From: Ectobacillus panaciterrae DSM 19096
Lineage (GTDB): Bacteria > Bacillota > Bacilli > Bacillales > Bacillaceae_G
Length of the DNA stretch: 54,744 bases
Direction: 5' to 3'
Assembly (NCBI RefSeq): GCF_000430785.1
Contig: NZ_AUMR01000047.1
Location: 1-54,744, forward strand
This document shows, one piece after another, positions 45,639 to 54,614 of the stretch. The notes under the pieces are model-generated. The model worked only from the letters and a program-made list of their open reading frames with translations. It searched no databases and was not told the DNA's origin. Each line of letters opens with the position of its first letter. The first letter of the stretch is position 1. The position numbers and the translations under genes are program-made.

Positions 45639-45663
45639 ATAAGTTAATCCTCCTTGATTGAGT

Positions 45664-45697
45664 TATACTATTTATCTCAGATTCTATTAATAGTATA
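45664..45697. promoter_or_regulatory. Inverted repeat in the gapB promoter region
   Basis: TATACTATT (45664-45672) and AATAGTATA (45689-45697) are perfect 9-bp arms, 26-60 bp upstream of the gapB ATG. In B. subtilis gapB is repressed by CcpN during glycolysis. The arms here do not clearly match a CcpN site. Confidence 0.4.
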
Positions 45698-45748
45698 GCA
45701 CAAAATGAGGATAAATCACTAAACAATTTCATTAATTTTAAAAATTTC

Positions 45749-46351
45749 TTAGTTCACTACACCCCATTGTTCTAAAATGCATACCAATTGGGCTTTTGTC
45801 TCCTCAATTGTGCCATTATTATTTATCATTTTATTTGCTAATGCAATTTTATGAGCCAGCGGCATTTGCGAAGCTATGCGCGCCTTTGCTTCTTCTTCCG
45901 TTAATTCGTTGCGTTTTATAAGGCGTTCCAATTGTGTTTCATCATCTACATATACAAGCAACACCTTATCAACCAAAGATGTTAAGTTACTTTCAAATAA
46001 AAGCGGAATATCCAAAACTACAGCCTTTTCGCCTTTTTGTATGTAAGCATCCTTTTGTGCATTCATTTCAGCGCGAACTGCCGGATGAACGATGCTGTTT
46101 AATAACAAGCGTTTCTTTTCATCATTGAAAATAATGTTGCCGAGCTTTGGACGGTCAATCGTTCCATTTTCGTATAATACATTCGCCCCAAACTCTTCTA
46201 CAATTCGATTGTATGCTTCTCTTCCCGGTTCTACCACTTCTCGTGCAATCACATCTGCATCGATAACCGGAATATGCAAATTACGAAACATAGCGGATAC
46301 CGTGCTTTTTCCGCTTGCAATTCCTCCAGTAAGACCAATTACTACTGTCAT
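45749..46351 (-). CDS. coaE: Dephospho-CoA kinase
   Basis: The 200-residue kinase makes the last step of coenzyme A synthesis. It has the P-loop GGIASGKST (9-17), [13 protein letters not shown] (about 33-45) and DIPLLFES (about 107). AGGAGG lies 7 nt before the ATG at 46351, which is preferred to an in-frame upstream start. ytaF, which follows coaE in B. subtilis, is absent. Confidence 0.95.
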   Translation of the reverse strand: MTVVIGLTGGIASGKSTVSAMFRNLHIPVIDADVIAREVVEPGREAYNRIVEEFGANVLYENGTIDRPKLGNIIFNDEKKRLLLNSIVHPAVRAEMNAQKDAYIQKGEKAVVLDIPLLFESNLTSLVDKVLLVYVDDETQLERLIKRNELTEEEAKARIASQMPLAHKIALANKMINNNGTIEETKAQLVCILEQWGVVN

Positions 46352-46387
46352 ATACATTCCTCCTTTTCTTTTATTATACTCTAACGC

Positions 46388-46420
46388 AAAAGACACAGAG
46401 CAAACCGCTCTGCGTCTTTT
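46388..46420 (-). terminator. Hairpin between mutM and coaE
   Basis: AAAAGAC-CAGAGC pairs with GCTCTG-GTCTTTT, with mismatched A/C. Probably a partial terminator after mutM. Confidence 0.6.
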
Positions 46421-46474
46421 CTACATTTTCCATATACACAGCTTTCTGTACGTATATGACAAAACTATCCGATG

Positions 46475-47311
46475 TTATTCAAAATTCTTAGGCTGACAAA
46501 CGGGACAATAATGGGTGCCCCGTCCGCCGACAACTGTTTTTTCAATAGGGGCCCCGCATGTTTCGCACGCTTCTCCTTTTCTGCCGTAAACAAATAAACT
46601 TTTCTGGAACGTCCCGATTTGGCCCTGCGAATTGATATACGTACGGATTGTGCTGCCGCCCTTTTCTACGGCTTCCATCAGCGTCAGTACAATCTCTTCC
46701 TGCAACTTTTCAATTTCCTCCAGAAGCAGAGATGATGCCTCTCGCTCTGGATGAATGTTTGAACGGTGCAGTACTTCATCTACATAAATGTTGCCAAGGC
46801 CGACAAGCACTCTCTGATCCAATAATACAACCTTCACTTTTCGATTCGTCTTTTGCAAATGCTTCTGCAGGTACGCTGCAGTTAATTCTTCAGAAAACGG
46901 CTCTGGTCCCAAATCAGCGAGCGGAAGCCGTTCTTTCTCTTCCCCTTTTTGGAACAAGTGCATCGTACCAAACTTGCGGACATCGTTATAGCGAAGCTCC
47001 GATCCGTCTGTAAAGCGGAACCGGACATGTGTATGCTTATCCACAGGATCTGCTGCTTCATGCAATCTATATTTCCCCTCCATGCGAAGGTGCGAAACAA
47101 TTACATAATCAGTCACATAAATCAGCAGAAATTTTCCTCTTCGGTCAATCGATTCAATCGTTTCGCCTTGCAGCATGCTTCTAAACATCTCTGCATCATC
47201 CGGCTCTTTAATGAGCTTTGGATACGTAATGATAACATCCTCAATTTGTTTGCCCTTCACAAGCAATTCCAATGTTCTTCTAACCGTTTCTACCTCTGGC
47301 AATTCCGGCAT
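46475..47311 (-). CDS. mutM: Formamidopyrimidine-DNA glycosylase
   Basis: MutM (278 aa) removes oxidised purines such as 8-oxoguanine. The N-terminus PELPEVETVRR supplies the catalytic Pro and Glu after Met removal. A helix-two-turn-helix (about 130-220) and a C-terminal zinc finger CETCGAP...CPVCQ (about 250-275) follow. It lies 12 bp after polA and is cotranscribed. Confidence 0.97.
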   Translation of the reverse strand: MPELPEVETVRRTLELLVKGKQIEDVIITYPKLIKEPDDAEMFRSMLQGETIESIDRRGKFLLIYVTDYVIVSHLRMEGKYRLHEAADPVDKHTHVRFRFTDGSELRYNDVRKFGTMHLFQKGEEKERLPLADLGPEPFSEELTAAYLQKHLQKTNRKVKVVLLDQRVLVGLGNIYVDEVLHRSNIHPEREASSLLLEEIEKLQEEIVLTLMEAVEKGGSTIRTYINSQGQIGTFQKSLFVYGRKGEACETCGAPIEKTVVGGRGTHYCPVCQPKNFE

Positions 47312-47323
47312 TGTCTCACTTCC

Positions 47324-49966
47324 TTATTTTGCGTCGTACCAGGTTGGACCATAAGAATAATCCACTTTCAGCGGAACCATTAATTCAATTGCGTGCTCCA
47401 TTACTTCCGGTACAAGCTTCTCCATTTTTTCTACTTCTTCTTTCGGAACTTCAAAAATGAGTTCGTCGTGAACCTGCAGCAATAGACGCGCTTGCACCTT
47501 TTCTTCCTGCAAGCGGTCAAACATAACAATCATCGCCTTTTTGATGATATCGGCTGCACTTCCTTGAATCGGCGTGTTCATTGCTGTCCGCTCCGCAAAG
47601 CTGCGCAGATTGAAGTTGCGGCTTGTAATCTCAGGAATGTAACGGCGGCGGTTGAGCAGTGTCGTAACGTACCCTTGCTGTTTCGCTTCTTGAATAATGG
47701 CATCCATATATTCCTTTACGCCAGGGAAGCTTTCTAAATACTTTTGAATAAACTCCGCAGCTGCTTTTCGTGTAATTCCTAAGTTTTGCGACAAGCCGTA
47801 ATCGCTGATACCGTACACAATCCCGAAATTAACCGCTTTTGCCTGCCGTCTCATATTGGATGTAACTTCATCATTTGCAACATCGAATACATCCATTGCT
47901 GTTTTTGTATGAATGTCCATATCGTGACGGAACGCATCAATCAGCCCCTGATCTCTTGCAATATGAGCCAGCACACGCAGCTCGATTTGGGAGTAATCTG
48001 CAGAAAATATGACCCAGCCCTCTTCAGACGGAATGAAAGCTTGACGAATTTTTCGCCCTTCCTCTAAACGAATCGGGATATTTTGCAAATTCGGTTCTGT
48101 AGAACTCAACCGGCCCGTTTGCGTTAACACCTGGTTAAAACGCGTATGGATTTTTGATGTATTTTCATGAACAACCTTTAATAAACCTTCAATATATGTG
48201 GAATACAGCTTTCCTAATTGACGGTAGAGCAGAATTTTTTCAACAATTTCATGATGATCTACCAGCTTCTCAAGAACATCAGCGGATGTGGAATATCCCG
48301 TTTTCGTCTTCTTCATAGCCGGCAAGTTCAGCTTTTCAAACAGCACGGTTCCGAGCTGCTTCGGTGAATTGATATTGAACCCTTCGCCAGCCAGCTCATG
48401 GATGTCTTTCTCGATATGCCCAAGCTTTGCAGAAAGTTCATTGCCCATGCCGCGCAAACGACCCGTGTCCACCTTCACGCCCGTGTACTCCATATCTGCC
48501 AATACGCGGGAAAGCGGCAGTTCAAGCTCTGTGAATAATTCATATTGCTCATTTCTCTTAAGCTCTTCTATAAAGGATTGTTTGACGTTGTACAGTACGC
48601 TCGCTTTGCGCGCGATATGATCTCCCAGCACTTCCTCAGCTGGTACCGCCCGCTTTGCCCCTTTACCGTACACCTCTTCATCCGATTGCACAGTGTGAGC
48701 GCCCTTCATTTTAGCAACAGAACGAAAATCTTTATCCGTGTCCGACGGATCGAGCAAGTAAGCTGCGACGAGAAGATCGAAATCAATTCCTCTCAGTTCA
48801 ATGCCTTTCCATTTTAGCGCAACGATTGCTCGCTTCGCATCAAATGTAGACTTAGCAATATTTTCATCAGCAAGCCACGCTTTAAACTCTTCGGATTTTA
48901 AAGCCAGCTCTGCCGGAACAAAATAACAGCCCGTATCATTTACAATACCGAAGCCTTGAATGGCTGCACCGTGATAATTGTCTTCCTGCACTTCCACAAT
49001 AAGTGCGCTGTCAGTACGCAATACGTCGCTGTTAAACTCTTCTGCTCGCTCAAAAGACAGCTCGTCCAAAGCTGTCGGCTCTTGTTCCTCTTGCTTTACA
49101 TCCAGCTTATCAAGAAGAGAGTTGAACCCAAGATTTTGGAAAATCGGAACTACATCTGCCGGTTCATAGCCGTTATATGCGATATCATGTAAATGAACAG
49201 CGATAGGCGCTGTCGTATTGATCGTAGCCAGTTCCTTGCTCATGAGCGCCTGCTCTTTATTCGCTTCGAGCTTCTCTTTAAGCTTTTTGCCGCTTACACC
49301 TTCCAAGTTCTCGTATAGATTTTCCACTGTCTCAAATTCTTTGAGCAGCTTAATAGCTGTTTTCTCGCCTACTCCGGGCACGCCAGGGATATTATCAGAT
49401 GTATCCCCCATCAGCCCTTTCATGTCGATAATTTGCTTGGCAGTGAGGCTGTACTTTTCGAACAATGCTTCTGGCGTGTATTCTTCTACTTCTGTAATGC
49501 CCTTTCGCGTAATGGAAACTTTTGTAGTCTCAGAAACGAGCTGCAGCAAATCACGATCACCGGATATAACTTTTACCTCAACATTTTCACTGTCAGCTTC
49601 TTTTGCGAGCGTACCGATAATATCATCAGCTTCATAATTCTCCAGTTCATAACGCTTAATATGAAAAGCATCCAGCAGTTCGCGAATAAACGGAAACTGC
49701 TCAGACAGCTCCGGCGGCGTTTTTTGGCGTCCGCCTTTATACTCACTAAATGTTTTGTGGCGGAATGTTGTTTTTCCAGCATCAAACGCGACAAGCATAT
49801 GTGTTGGCTTTTCTTCCTCCAATATCCTCATTAACATCATTGTGAAACCGTAAATGGCATTCGTATGTATTCCCTTATCATTATTCAGCAGCGGCAATGC
49901 AAAAAATGCACGGTATGCGATGCTGTTTCCATCAAGTAAGACGACCTTTTTCTTCAAGCTCATCAT
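47324..49966 (-). CDS. polA: DNA polymerase I
   Basis: PolA (880 aa, the B. subtilis length) fills gaps in repair and matures Okazaki fragments. The order is a 5' nuclease domain (LLDGNSIAYRAFFALPLL; HMLVAFDAGKTTFRH), a 3'-5' exonuclease-like domain lacking the classical metal-binding acids, and a polymerase domain with motif A SADYSQIELRVLAH (about 650), motif B RQAKAVNFGIVYG (about 700) and motif C QVHDELIFEVP (about 830). The ATG at 49966, with AAAGGA about 10 nt upstream, is chosen over an ATG 36 bp further upstream. Confidence 0.96.
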   Translation of the reverse strand: MMSLKKKVVLLDGNSIAYRAFFALPLLNNDKGIHTNAIYGFTMMLMRILEEEKPTHMLVAFDAGKTTFRHKTFSEYKGGRQKTPPELSEQFPFIRELLDAFHIKRYELENYEADDIIGTLAKEADSENVEVKVISGDRDLLQLVSETTKVSITRKGITEVEEYTPEALFEKYSLTAKQIIDMKGLMGDTSDNIPGVPGVGEKTAIKLLKEFETVENLYENLEGVSGKKLKEKLEANKEQALMSKELATINTTAPIAVHLHDIAYNGYEPADVVPIFQNLGFNSLLDKLDVKQEEQEPTALDELSFERAEEFNSDVLRTDSALIVEVQEDNYHGAAIQGFGIVNDTGCYFVPAELALKSEEFKAWLADENIAKSTFDAKRAIVALKWKGIELRGIDFDLLVAAYLLDPSDTDKDFRSVAKMKGAHTVQSDEEVYGKGAKRAVPAEEVLGDHIARKASVLYNVKQSFIEELKRNEQYELFTELELPLSRVLADMEYTGVKVDTGRLRGMGNELSAKLGHIEKDIHELAGEGFNINSPKQLGTVLFEKLNLPAMKKTKTGYSTSADVLEKLVDHHEIVEKILLYRQLGKLYSTYIEGLLKVVHENTSKIHTRFNQVLTQTGRLSSTEPNLQNIPIRLEEGRKIRQAFIPSEEGWVIFSADYSQIELRVLAHIARDQGLIDAFRHDMDIHTKTAMDVFDVANDEVTSNMRRQAKAVNFGIVYGISDYGLSQNLGITRKAAAEFIQKYLESFPGVKEYMDAIIQEAKQQGYVTTLLNRRRYIPEITSRNFNLRSFAERTAMNTPIQGSAADIIKKAMIVMFDRLQEEKVQARLLLQVHDELIFEVPKEEVEKMEKLVPEVMEHAIELMVPLKVDYSYGPTWYDAK

Positions 49967-50008
49967 TCTCCCCATTTCCTTTCTATATAAAGTGTTTTGC
50001 ATGAGAAA

Positions 50009-50088
50009 AGCGCAGCCTTCGAGGCGCAGAGGTCAAGGTTCTCCGCCCGAAAAGGCGCTTTTTGCCTTTTTGCGGCGAAGGCTGCGCT
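50009..50088. repeat. Composite palindrome upstream of polA
   Basis: Outer arms AGCGCAGCCTTCG and CGAAGGCTGCGCT (13 bp, perfect) enclose two inner hairpins (GGCG...CGCC with AGAG/CTC; AAAAGGC/GCCTTTT), giving a three-way-junction shape. It resembles the intergenic palindromic elements that are scattered in Bacillus genomes. Confidence 0.75.
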
Positions 50089-50129
50089 AGACATACTCCC
50101 GGAATTTTATACTTTCTTACTCATCAAAA

Positions 50130-50190
50130 AAACCGTTATTTTCCCTCTCTATCATATCATGACCTGATAAGAGAAGGAAAATAACGGTTT
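50130..50190 (-). terminator. Long terminator downstream of phoPR
   Basis: A 15-bp stem AAACCGTTATTTTCC/GGAAAATAACGGTTT with an inner TATCA/TGATA stem, followed on the minus strand by seven T. Confidence 0.85.
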
Positions 50191-50237
50191 GTTGCCAAAA
50201 TATATTTTGTACATAACGAAAGATTTAAAAAAGGGAA

Positions 50238-50269
50238 GGGATGAGAATAGAAAGAATCTATTCTCACCC
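50238..50269 (-). terminator. First hairpin after phoR
   Basis: GGG-TGAGAATAG/CTATTCTCA-CCC stem, a 7-nt loop, followed by CTTCCCTTTTTT on the minus strand. About 90 bp after the phoR stop. Confidence 0.7.
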
Positions 50270-50360
50270 AAAACTACTCCTTGGATGAAGGGGTTTTCGT
50301 TAATTAGAATAACAGAGATATATTAACGAGACATGAATGTATTGTTAACATAATGTAAAT

Positions 50361-52115
50361 CTATTCTTTTCGAAGCATAACAGTAAATACTGTACCTTCC
50401 CCTACTTCACTTTCCACTGTAATTTTGCCATGATGCGCCTCTACAAGATGCTTTACAATGGACAGGCCAAGACCTGTTCCTCCCGTATTGCGGCTGCGTG
50501 CCTTATCTATGCGATAAAAGCGTTCAAAAATACGCGGGATTTCCTCTTTGTTTATTCCGATTCCTGTATCGGATATTTTGATGCGAGCCCATTTCTGCTC
50601 ATCTTCTACTGTTACACTGACACGCCCTCCTGCAGGCGTATAAGAAATTCCGTTATTAATTAAATTGATAAAGATTTGTTTTAGACGATATGGATCACCG
50701 GACACAGAAATATGCTCATCTATATGAAATGCAAGCTCTATTTGCTTATCCTCCGCCTTCGCTTGTAAAATCACGCCGATTTCTTCAAGCAGCAGCTTCA
50801 AGTCCACTATGCCCATGTTCAATTTAAAACCCTGCTGCTCGATTTTCGATAAATCGAGCAAATCCTCAATTAAGCTTTGCATCCGATCGCTTTCTTTCAA
50901 GATAATAGAAAGGAAATACTCACGCAGCTTTTGATCCTCCATCGCCCCGTCCAGCAGCGTTTCAGAGAAGCCCTTAATAGAGGTAATCGGCGTTTTTAAT
51001 TCATGCGATACATTAGCGAGAAAATCCTTCCGCATCTGCTCCAGCTTCTTCAGCTCCGTTATATCGTGGAATACAAGAATAATCCCTTTCCACTCATGGT
51101 TTGTTCCGATAATGGGAGCGCCGTACACTTCAAAGTGCTTGCGCTCAATGCGAAGCGGCAAGAGCATTTGCTTTCGCACCTTTACTTCTGTCATAAAAAT
51201 TTCTTCCACAAGAGCAACAACTTCTTTATGATAAAAAGCTTCATAATATAAACGGTCAAGATATTGTTCGTTTGTAACATGGAATGTTTCTTTGTACGAG
51301 CGATTAACGAGATTAATATAGCCGCGGCTGTCGATTAAAATCATGCCGCTTCCCATATTTTCAATGAGCGTATGAAGCCTGTCCTGCTGCATTTCTTGTG
51401 CCGAGGTCATCTCCTGCAAATTGCGCGCTAAAATATTGATCGCTTGGCTGAGCATTTCTGTTTCATCTGCATTGCTGCCATATGCCCGTGCTTTGTAATT
51501 TCCTTTCGCAAGTTCAATGGCGACCTTCGCGACATTCTCAATCGGCCTTGTATATTGAGCGGTAATCTTAATCCCGAGAAACACGATTACGACAAATGCG
51601 ATCAGAAAATTCGTAATAAGAAGGTACCAAATTTTTTTATGAATGTCTGTTAACGAGCTTACGGATAAATCAACAATTAAGTACGCTCGGTCATCATGCT
51701 TATCGCGAAGCAGGATGCCGTAATAATATGTTTCCGAATCTCCGCTTTTCGCTTCAACTACATCTGGAGTTTTATCCAATTTTGTAATAATTCCCTGAAC
51801 TGCTCCATTGGACTCAGCAAGCTTCTTACGTCCTTTGGAGTCATATAAAACTTCTCCTTTTTCATCGAGCAAGCTGAGGTTTACCTTTAAATTCTCTTCT
51901 ACTCGCTGCAGCGTTTCCGGATAAAACAAGGAATAACGAATTCCCTCCCATTCCATAACGGAAGCAACATACTGAAGCTCTTTCTCCATGCGCTTGTTGA
52001 AATTCTCCATATAAAACCCTTTAAAAAGCTGGCCCAATAGGATGCCGAGTCCAACAAGCACGGCGATGATAAGAGAAATTAAAGCAAAGAGAAGCCTCGA
52101 GCGAAACTTATTCAT
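50361..52115 (-). CDS. phoR: Phosphate-starvation sensor histidine kinase PhoR
   Basis: The 584-residue membrane kinase has TM1 (about 8-30), an extracytoplasmic domain (31-160), TM2 (163-182), a HAMP linker (183-235), a PAS domain (245-345), HisKA with phospho-acceptor His371 in ANVSHELKTP, and an HATPase domain (N box INLINNGISY, DTGIGI, GGTGLGLSI). It phosphorylates PhoP under phosphate limitation or wall-teichoic-acid signals. It overlaps phoP by 8 bp, so translation is coupled. Confidence 0.95.
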   Translation of the reverse strand: MNKFRSRLLFALISLIIAVLVGLGILLGQLFKGFYMENFNKRMEKELQYVASVMEWEGIRYSLFYPETLQRVEENLKVNLSLLDEKGEVLYDSKGRKKLAESNGAVQGIITKLDKTPDVVEAKSGDSETYYYGILLRDKHDDRAYLIVDLSVSSLTDIHKKIWYLLITNFLIAFVVIVFLGIKITAQYTRPIENVAKVAIELAKGNYKARAYGSNADETEMLSQAINILARNLQEMTSAQEMQQDRLHTLIENMGSGMILIDSRGYINLVNRSYKETFHVTNEQYLDRLYYEAFYHKEVVALVEEIFMTEVKVRKQMLLPLRIERKHFEVYGAPIIGTNHEWKGIILVFHDITELKKLEQMRKDFLANVSHELKTPITSIKGFSETLLDGAMEDQKLREYFLSIILKESDRMQSLIEDLLDLSKIEQQGFKLNMGIVDLKLLLEEIGVILQAKAEDKQIELAFHIDEHISVSGDPYRLKQIFINLINNGISYTPAGGRVSVTVEDEQKWARIKISDTGIGINKEEIPRIFERFYRIDKARSRNTGGTGLGLSIVKHLVEAHHGKITVESEVGEGTVFTVMLRKE

Positions 52116-52824
52116 CAGCCTTTGGCTCCTCTAACTTATACCCTAATCCCCGAATTGTTTTAATATATACTGGTTTTTTCGTGTTTTTTTCAATTTTATC
52201 GCGCAAATGACTGATGTGCACATCTACAATGCGTGTATCTCCTGCAAAGTCATAGTTCCAAACTGCACTGAGCAGTTGATCCCGCGTCAGAACACGCCCT
52301 TTATGCTTTGCCAAGTATACAAGCAATTCAAATTCCTTCGGTGTAAGCTCCAGCTTATCCTCCTGGAAATAAGCTTCGTAATACTCCGGCAGAATTTTCA
52401 AATCGGCAATTGTAAGTTTTCCGTCTTCCTTTTCGTCTGGTGTATGTTCCTCCTGAAGCTTTGTACGGCGTAAAATTGCTTTTACACGTGCCACTACTTC
52501 TCTTGGGCTGAATGGCTTTGTCATATAATCATCCGCCCCCAGCTCAAGTCCGAGCACCTTATCAAACTCATCATCTTTTGCCGTCAGCATTAAGATTGGA
52601 GTCATCATACGCTGCAAACGCAGCTCTTTACATACTTCCATACCGTCCATTTTTGGAAGCATAAGATCTAATATAATCAAATCAGGCCGTTCTTCTGTCG
52701 CTTTCTTTAAACCAGTCTCTCCATCTATGGCTGTTATGACTTCAAAACCTGCCTGCTGCAAATTGAATTCAATTAAGGTTAGGATAGATTCCTCGTCATC
52801 TACTACTAAAATCCGGTTACTCAT
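52108..52824 (-). CDS. phoP: Phosphate response regulator PhoP
   Basis: The 238-residue OmpR-type regulator has a receiver domain with phospho-acceptor Asp53 (LIILDLMLPKMDG) and the Thr/Lys switch residues, and a C-terminal winged helix ending RDKIEKNTKKPVYIKTIRGLGYK. It controls Pho regulon genes. GGAGG lies 6 nt before the ATG at 52824, and an in-frame upstream ATG is rejected. Confidence 0.96.
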   Translation of the reverse strand: MSNRILVVDDEESILTLIEFNLQQAGFEVITAIDGETGLKKATEERPDLIILDLMLPKMDGMEVCKELRLQRMMTPILMLTAKDDEFDKVLGLELGADDYMTKPFSPREVVARVKAILRRTKLQEEHTPDEKEDGKLTIADLKILPEYYEAYFQEDKLELTPKEFELLVYLAKHKGRVLTRDQLLSAVWNYDFAGDTRIVDVHISHLRDKIEKNTKKPVYIKTIRGLGYKLEEPKADE

Positions 52825-52957
52825 TCTATTCCTCCAAGTCACAAAGTAAAACCGATCTTCATCCATATAGTCTTTGTCTACTCTATCAATTTTATGATAC
52901 TAGAAAATAATTGGATGCTCAATTGAAAAAGAAAAGATTCCGTGATTGAACAAAAAA

Positions 52958-52979
52958 AAAGGACGAAAAGTCGTCCTTT
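52958..52979 (-). terminator. Intrinsic terminator of the MaoC-like gene
   Basis: AAAGGACGA/TCGTCCTTT stem with AAAG loop, overlapping the stop at 52978-52980, followed by at least eight T on the minus strand. Confidence 0.88.
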
Positions 52980-53451
52980 AAAAATTATCGAGCGCTCTTT
53001 CCATCATAGAAGTGAGGTGATGGGGCGGAGCTACTGCAAGAAGTCCTTGAATGACCTTATCTTCTTCCTCATCATAAGCAGCGACTCGCATTTCAATTAC
53101 GTGCTTATCCGGATAAACAGCAATTACTTCAAAGTGAAAATGCAGCGTCGCATAATGGTGCACGGATTTCGGAAATTCCAGTTCTTGTCTTACAACATGG
53201 CTGCCGGGGCCGGGCAAATACTTCGTAACCGCAGTAGTTACAATCCCTGTCAGCATCACACTTGGAACGATTGGCTTTTGATATGGAGTTTGCGAAGCGT
53301 AGTCATGCTGAATGTATAAAGGATTCGCATCGTCTGTCAGACCTAAATATAAAAGCAAATCCTTGTCTTCAATTTTTTCTGTAATAGTAAGTTTTTCCCC
53401 TATTGAAATCTCATCCATTTTACGGCCTAGCTTAAACTTCTTCCTTAACAT
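52978..53451 (-). CDS. MaoC-like hotdog-fold dehydratase family protein
   Basis: This 157-residue protein has the (R)-hydratase-like layout: IEDKDLLLYLGLTDDANPLYIQHDYA (about 35-58), in which an Asp-x4-His-type catalytic pair is partly kept, and the region VPSVMLTGIVTTAVTKYLPGPGSHV. Relatives hydrate enoyl-CoA or enoyl-ACP. The substrate is not clear. It lies between mdh and phoP. The ATG at 53451 has GGAGAGGAT just upstream. Confidence 0.75.
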   Translation of the reverse strand: MLRKKFKLGRKMDEISIGEKLTITEKIEDKDLLLYLGLTDDANPLYIQHDYASQTPYQKPIVPSVMLTGIVTTAVTKYLPGPGSHVVRQELEFPKSVHHYATLHFHFEVIAVYPDKHVIEMRVAAYDEEEDKVIQGLLAVAPPHHLTSMMERALDNF

Positions 53452-53566
53452 ATCCTCTCCACCTCCGAGTCTTTGTTCCGACTGCATACTCTAGGCATAC
53501 AGATTGTCCTGCACCTTTTTGGTAGCGCTTTCAAGTTATTTCACAAAAATAATCCCCTAATAAGGG

Positions 53567-53599
53567 AAAAAGATTCGGGACTTGCTCCCGAATCTTTTT
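53567..53599 (-). terminator. Intrinsic terminator of icd-mdh
   Basis: AAAAAGATTCGGGA/TCCCGAATCTTTTT 14-bp stem with CTTGC loop, U-rich end on both strands. Confidence 0.88.
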
Positions 53600-53656
53600 C
53601 TTATGCTGGCATCAGTGAAGAAATCTTGCATTCTGACTGATGAAGCTTTGCTTTTA

Positions 53657-54595
53657 TTAAGCAAGAACCTTCATAACGTTGCGTACAGATTCAGCAGAAC
53701 GATCTAAAGCTGCTTTTTCTTCATCAAGAAGATCAAGCTCAACGATTTTCTCAATGCCGTTGCCTCCTAGGACAATAGGTACACCAAGGTAAAGATCGCT
53801 GTAGCCGTACTCGCCTTCTAAATAAGCGATAGCCGGCACCACACGGCGCTGATCTTTAAGAACCGCTTCTGTCATGTCTACTAGAGAAGCTGCAGGTGCA
53901 TAATATGCGCTGCCGTTTCCTAATAGATTTACAATTTCGCCGCCGCCTTTGCGCGTGCGTTCTACAATTGCATCCAAGCGGTCTTTTGGAATTAATGTTT
54001 CTAGCGGAATACCGCCAGCGTAAGAGTAGCGTACAAGCGGCACCATTTCGTCGCCGTGTCCGCCTAATACGAAGCCAGTAACATCTTTTACAGATAGGTT
54101 AAGCTCTTGTGCTACGAATGTACGGAAGCGAGCTGTATCAAGTACGCCGGATTGACCAATTACGCGCTCTTTCGGGAAGCCGGACTCTTTGAATACTGTA
54201 TAAGTCATAGCATCAACTGGGTTTGTTAATACGATGATTACGCAGTTTGGAGAGTATTTTACAATTTCTTGCGTTACACTCTTCATAATCTTGGAGTTTG
54301 TTGCAACAAGATCGTCACGGCTCATGCCTGGTTTACGTGCAATACCAGCTGTGATTACCACTACATCGGAATCAGCTGTGTCTGCGTAGTCTGACGTACC
54401 GATGATATTTGCGTCAAAGCCTTGTACCGGGCTTGCTTCAAGCATATCTAATGCTTTACCTTTTGTCGGGTTTTCAAGCTGTGGAATGTCAACTAGCACT
54501 ACGTCTCCCAGTTCTTTTTGAGCAGCTAAAAATGCTGTTGTTGCGCCTGTAAATCCCGCGCCTACTACAGTGATTTTTTTACGTGTGATTGTCAT
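53657..54595 (-). CDS. mdh: Malate dehydrogenase
   Basis: The 312-residue LDH-like enzyme interconverts malate and oxaloacetate with NAD. It shows [10 protein letters not shown] (12-21, NAD loop), [16 protein letters not shown] (about 82-97: Arg residues for the dicarboxylate), [11 protein letters not shown] (about 120) and the catalytic His in [10 protein letters not shown] (about 175). AGGAGG precedes the ATG. It follows icd by about 20 bp, as in the citZ-icd-mdh operon of Bacillus. Confidence 0.97.
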   Translation of the reverse strand: MTITRKKITVVGAGFTGATTAFLAAQKELGDVVLVDIPQLENPTKGKALDMLEASPVQGFDANIIGTSDYADTADSDVVVITAGIARKPGMSRDDLVATNSKIMKSVTQEIVKYSPNCVIIVLTNPVDAMTYTVFKESGFPKERVIGQSGVLDTARFRTFVAQELNLSVKDVTGFVLGGHGDEMVPLVRYSYAGGIPLETLIPKDRLDAIVERTRKGGGEIVNLLGNGSAYYAPAASLVDMTEAVLKDQRRVVPAIAYLEGEYGYSDLYLGVPIVLGGNGIEKIVELDLLDEEKAALDRSAESVRNVMKVLA

Positions 54596-54614
54596 AATTT
54601 TTCCTCCTACACGA

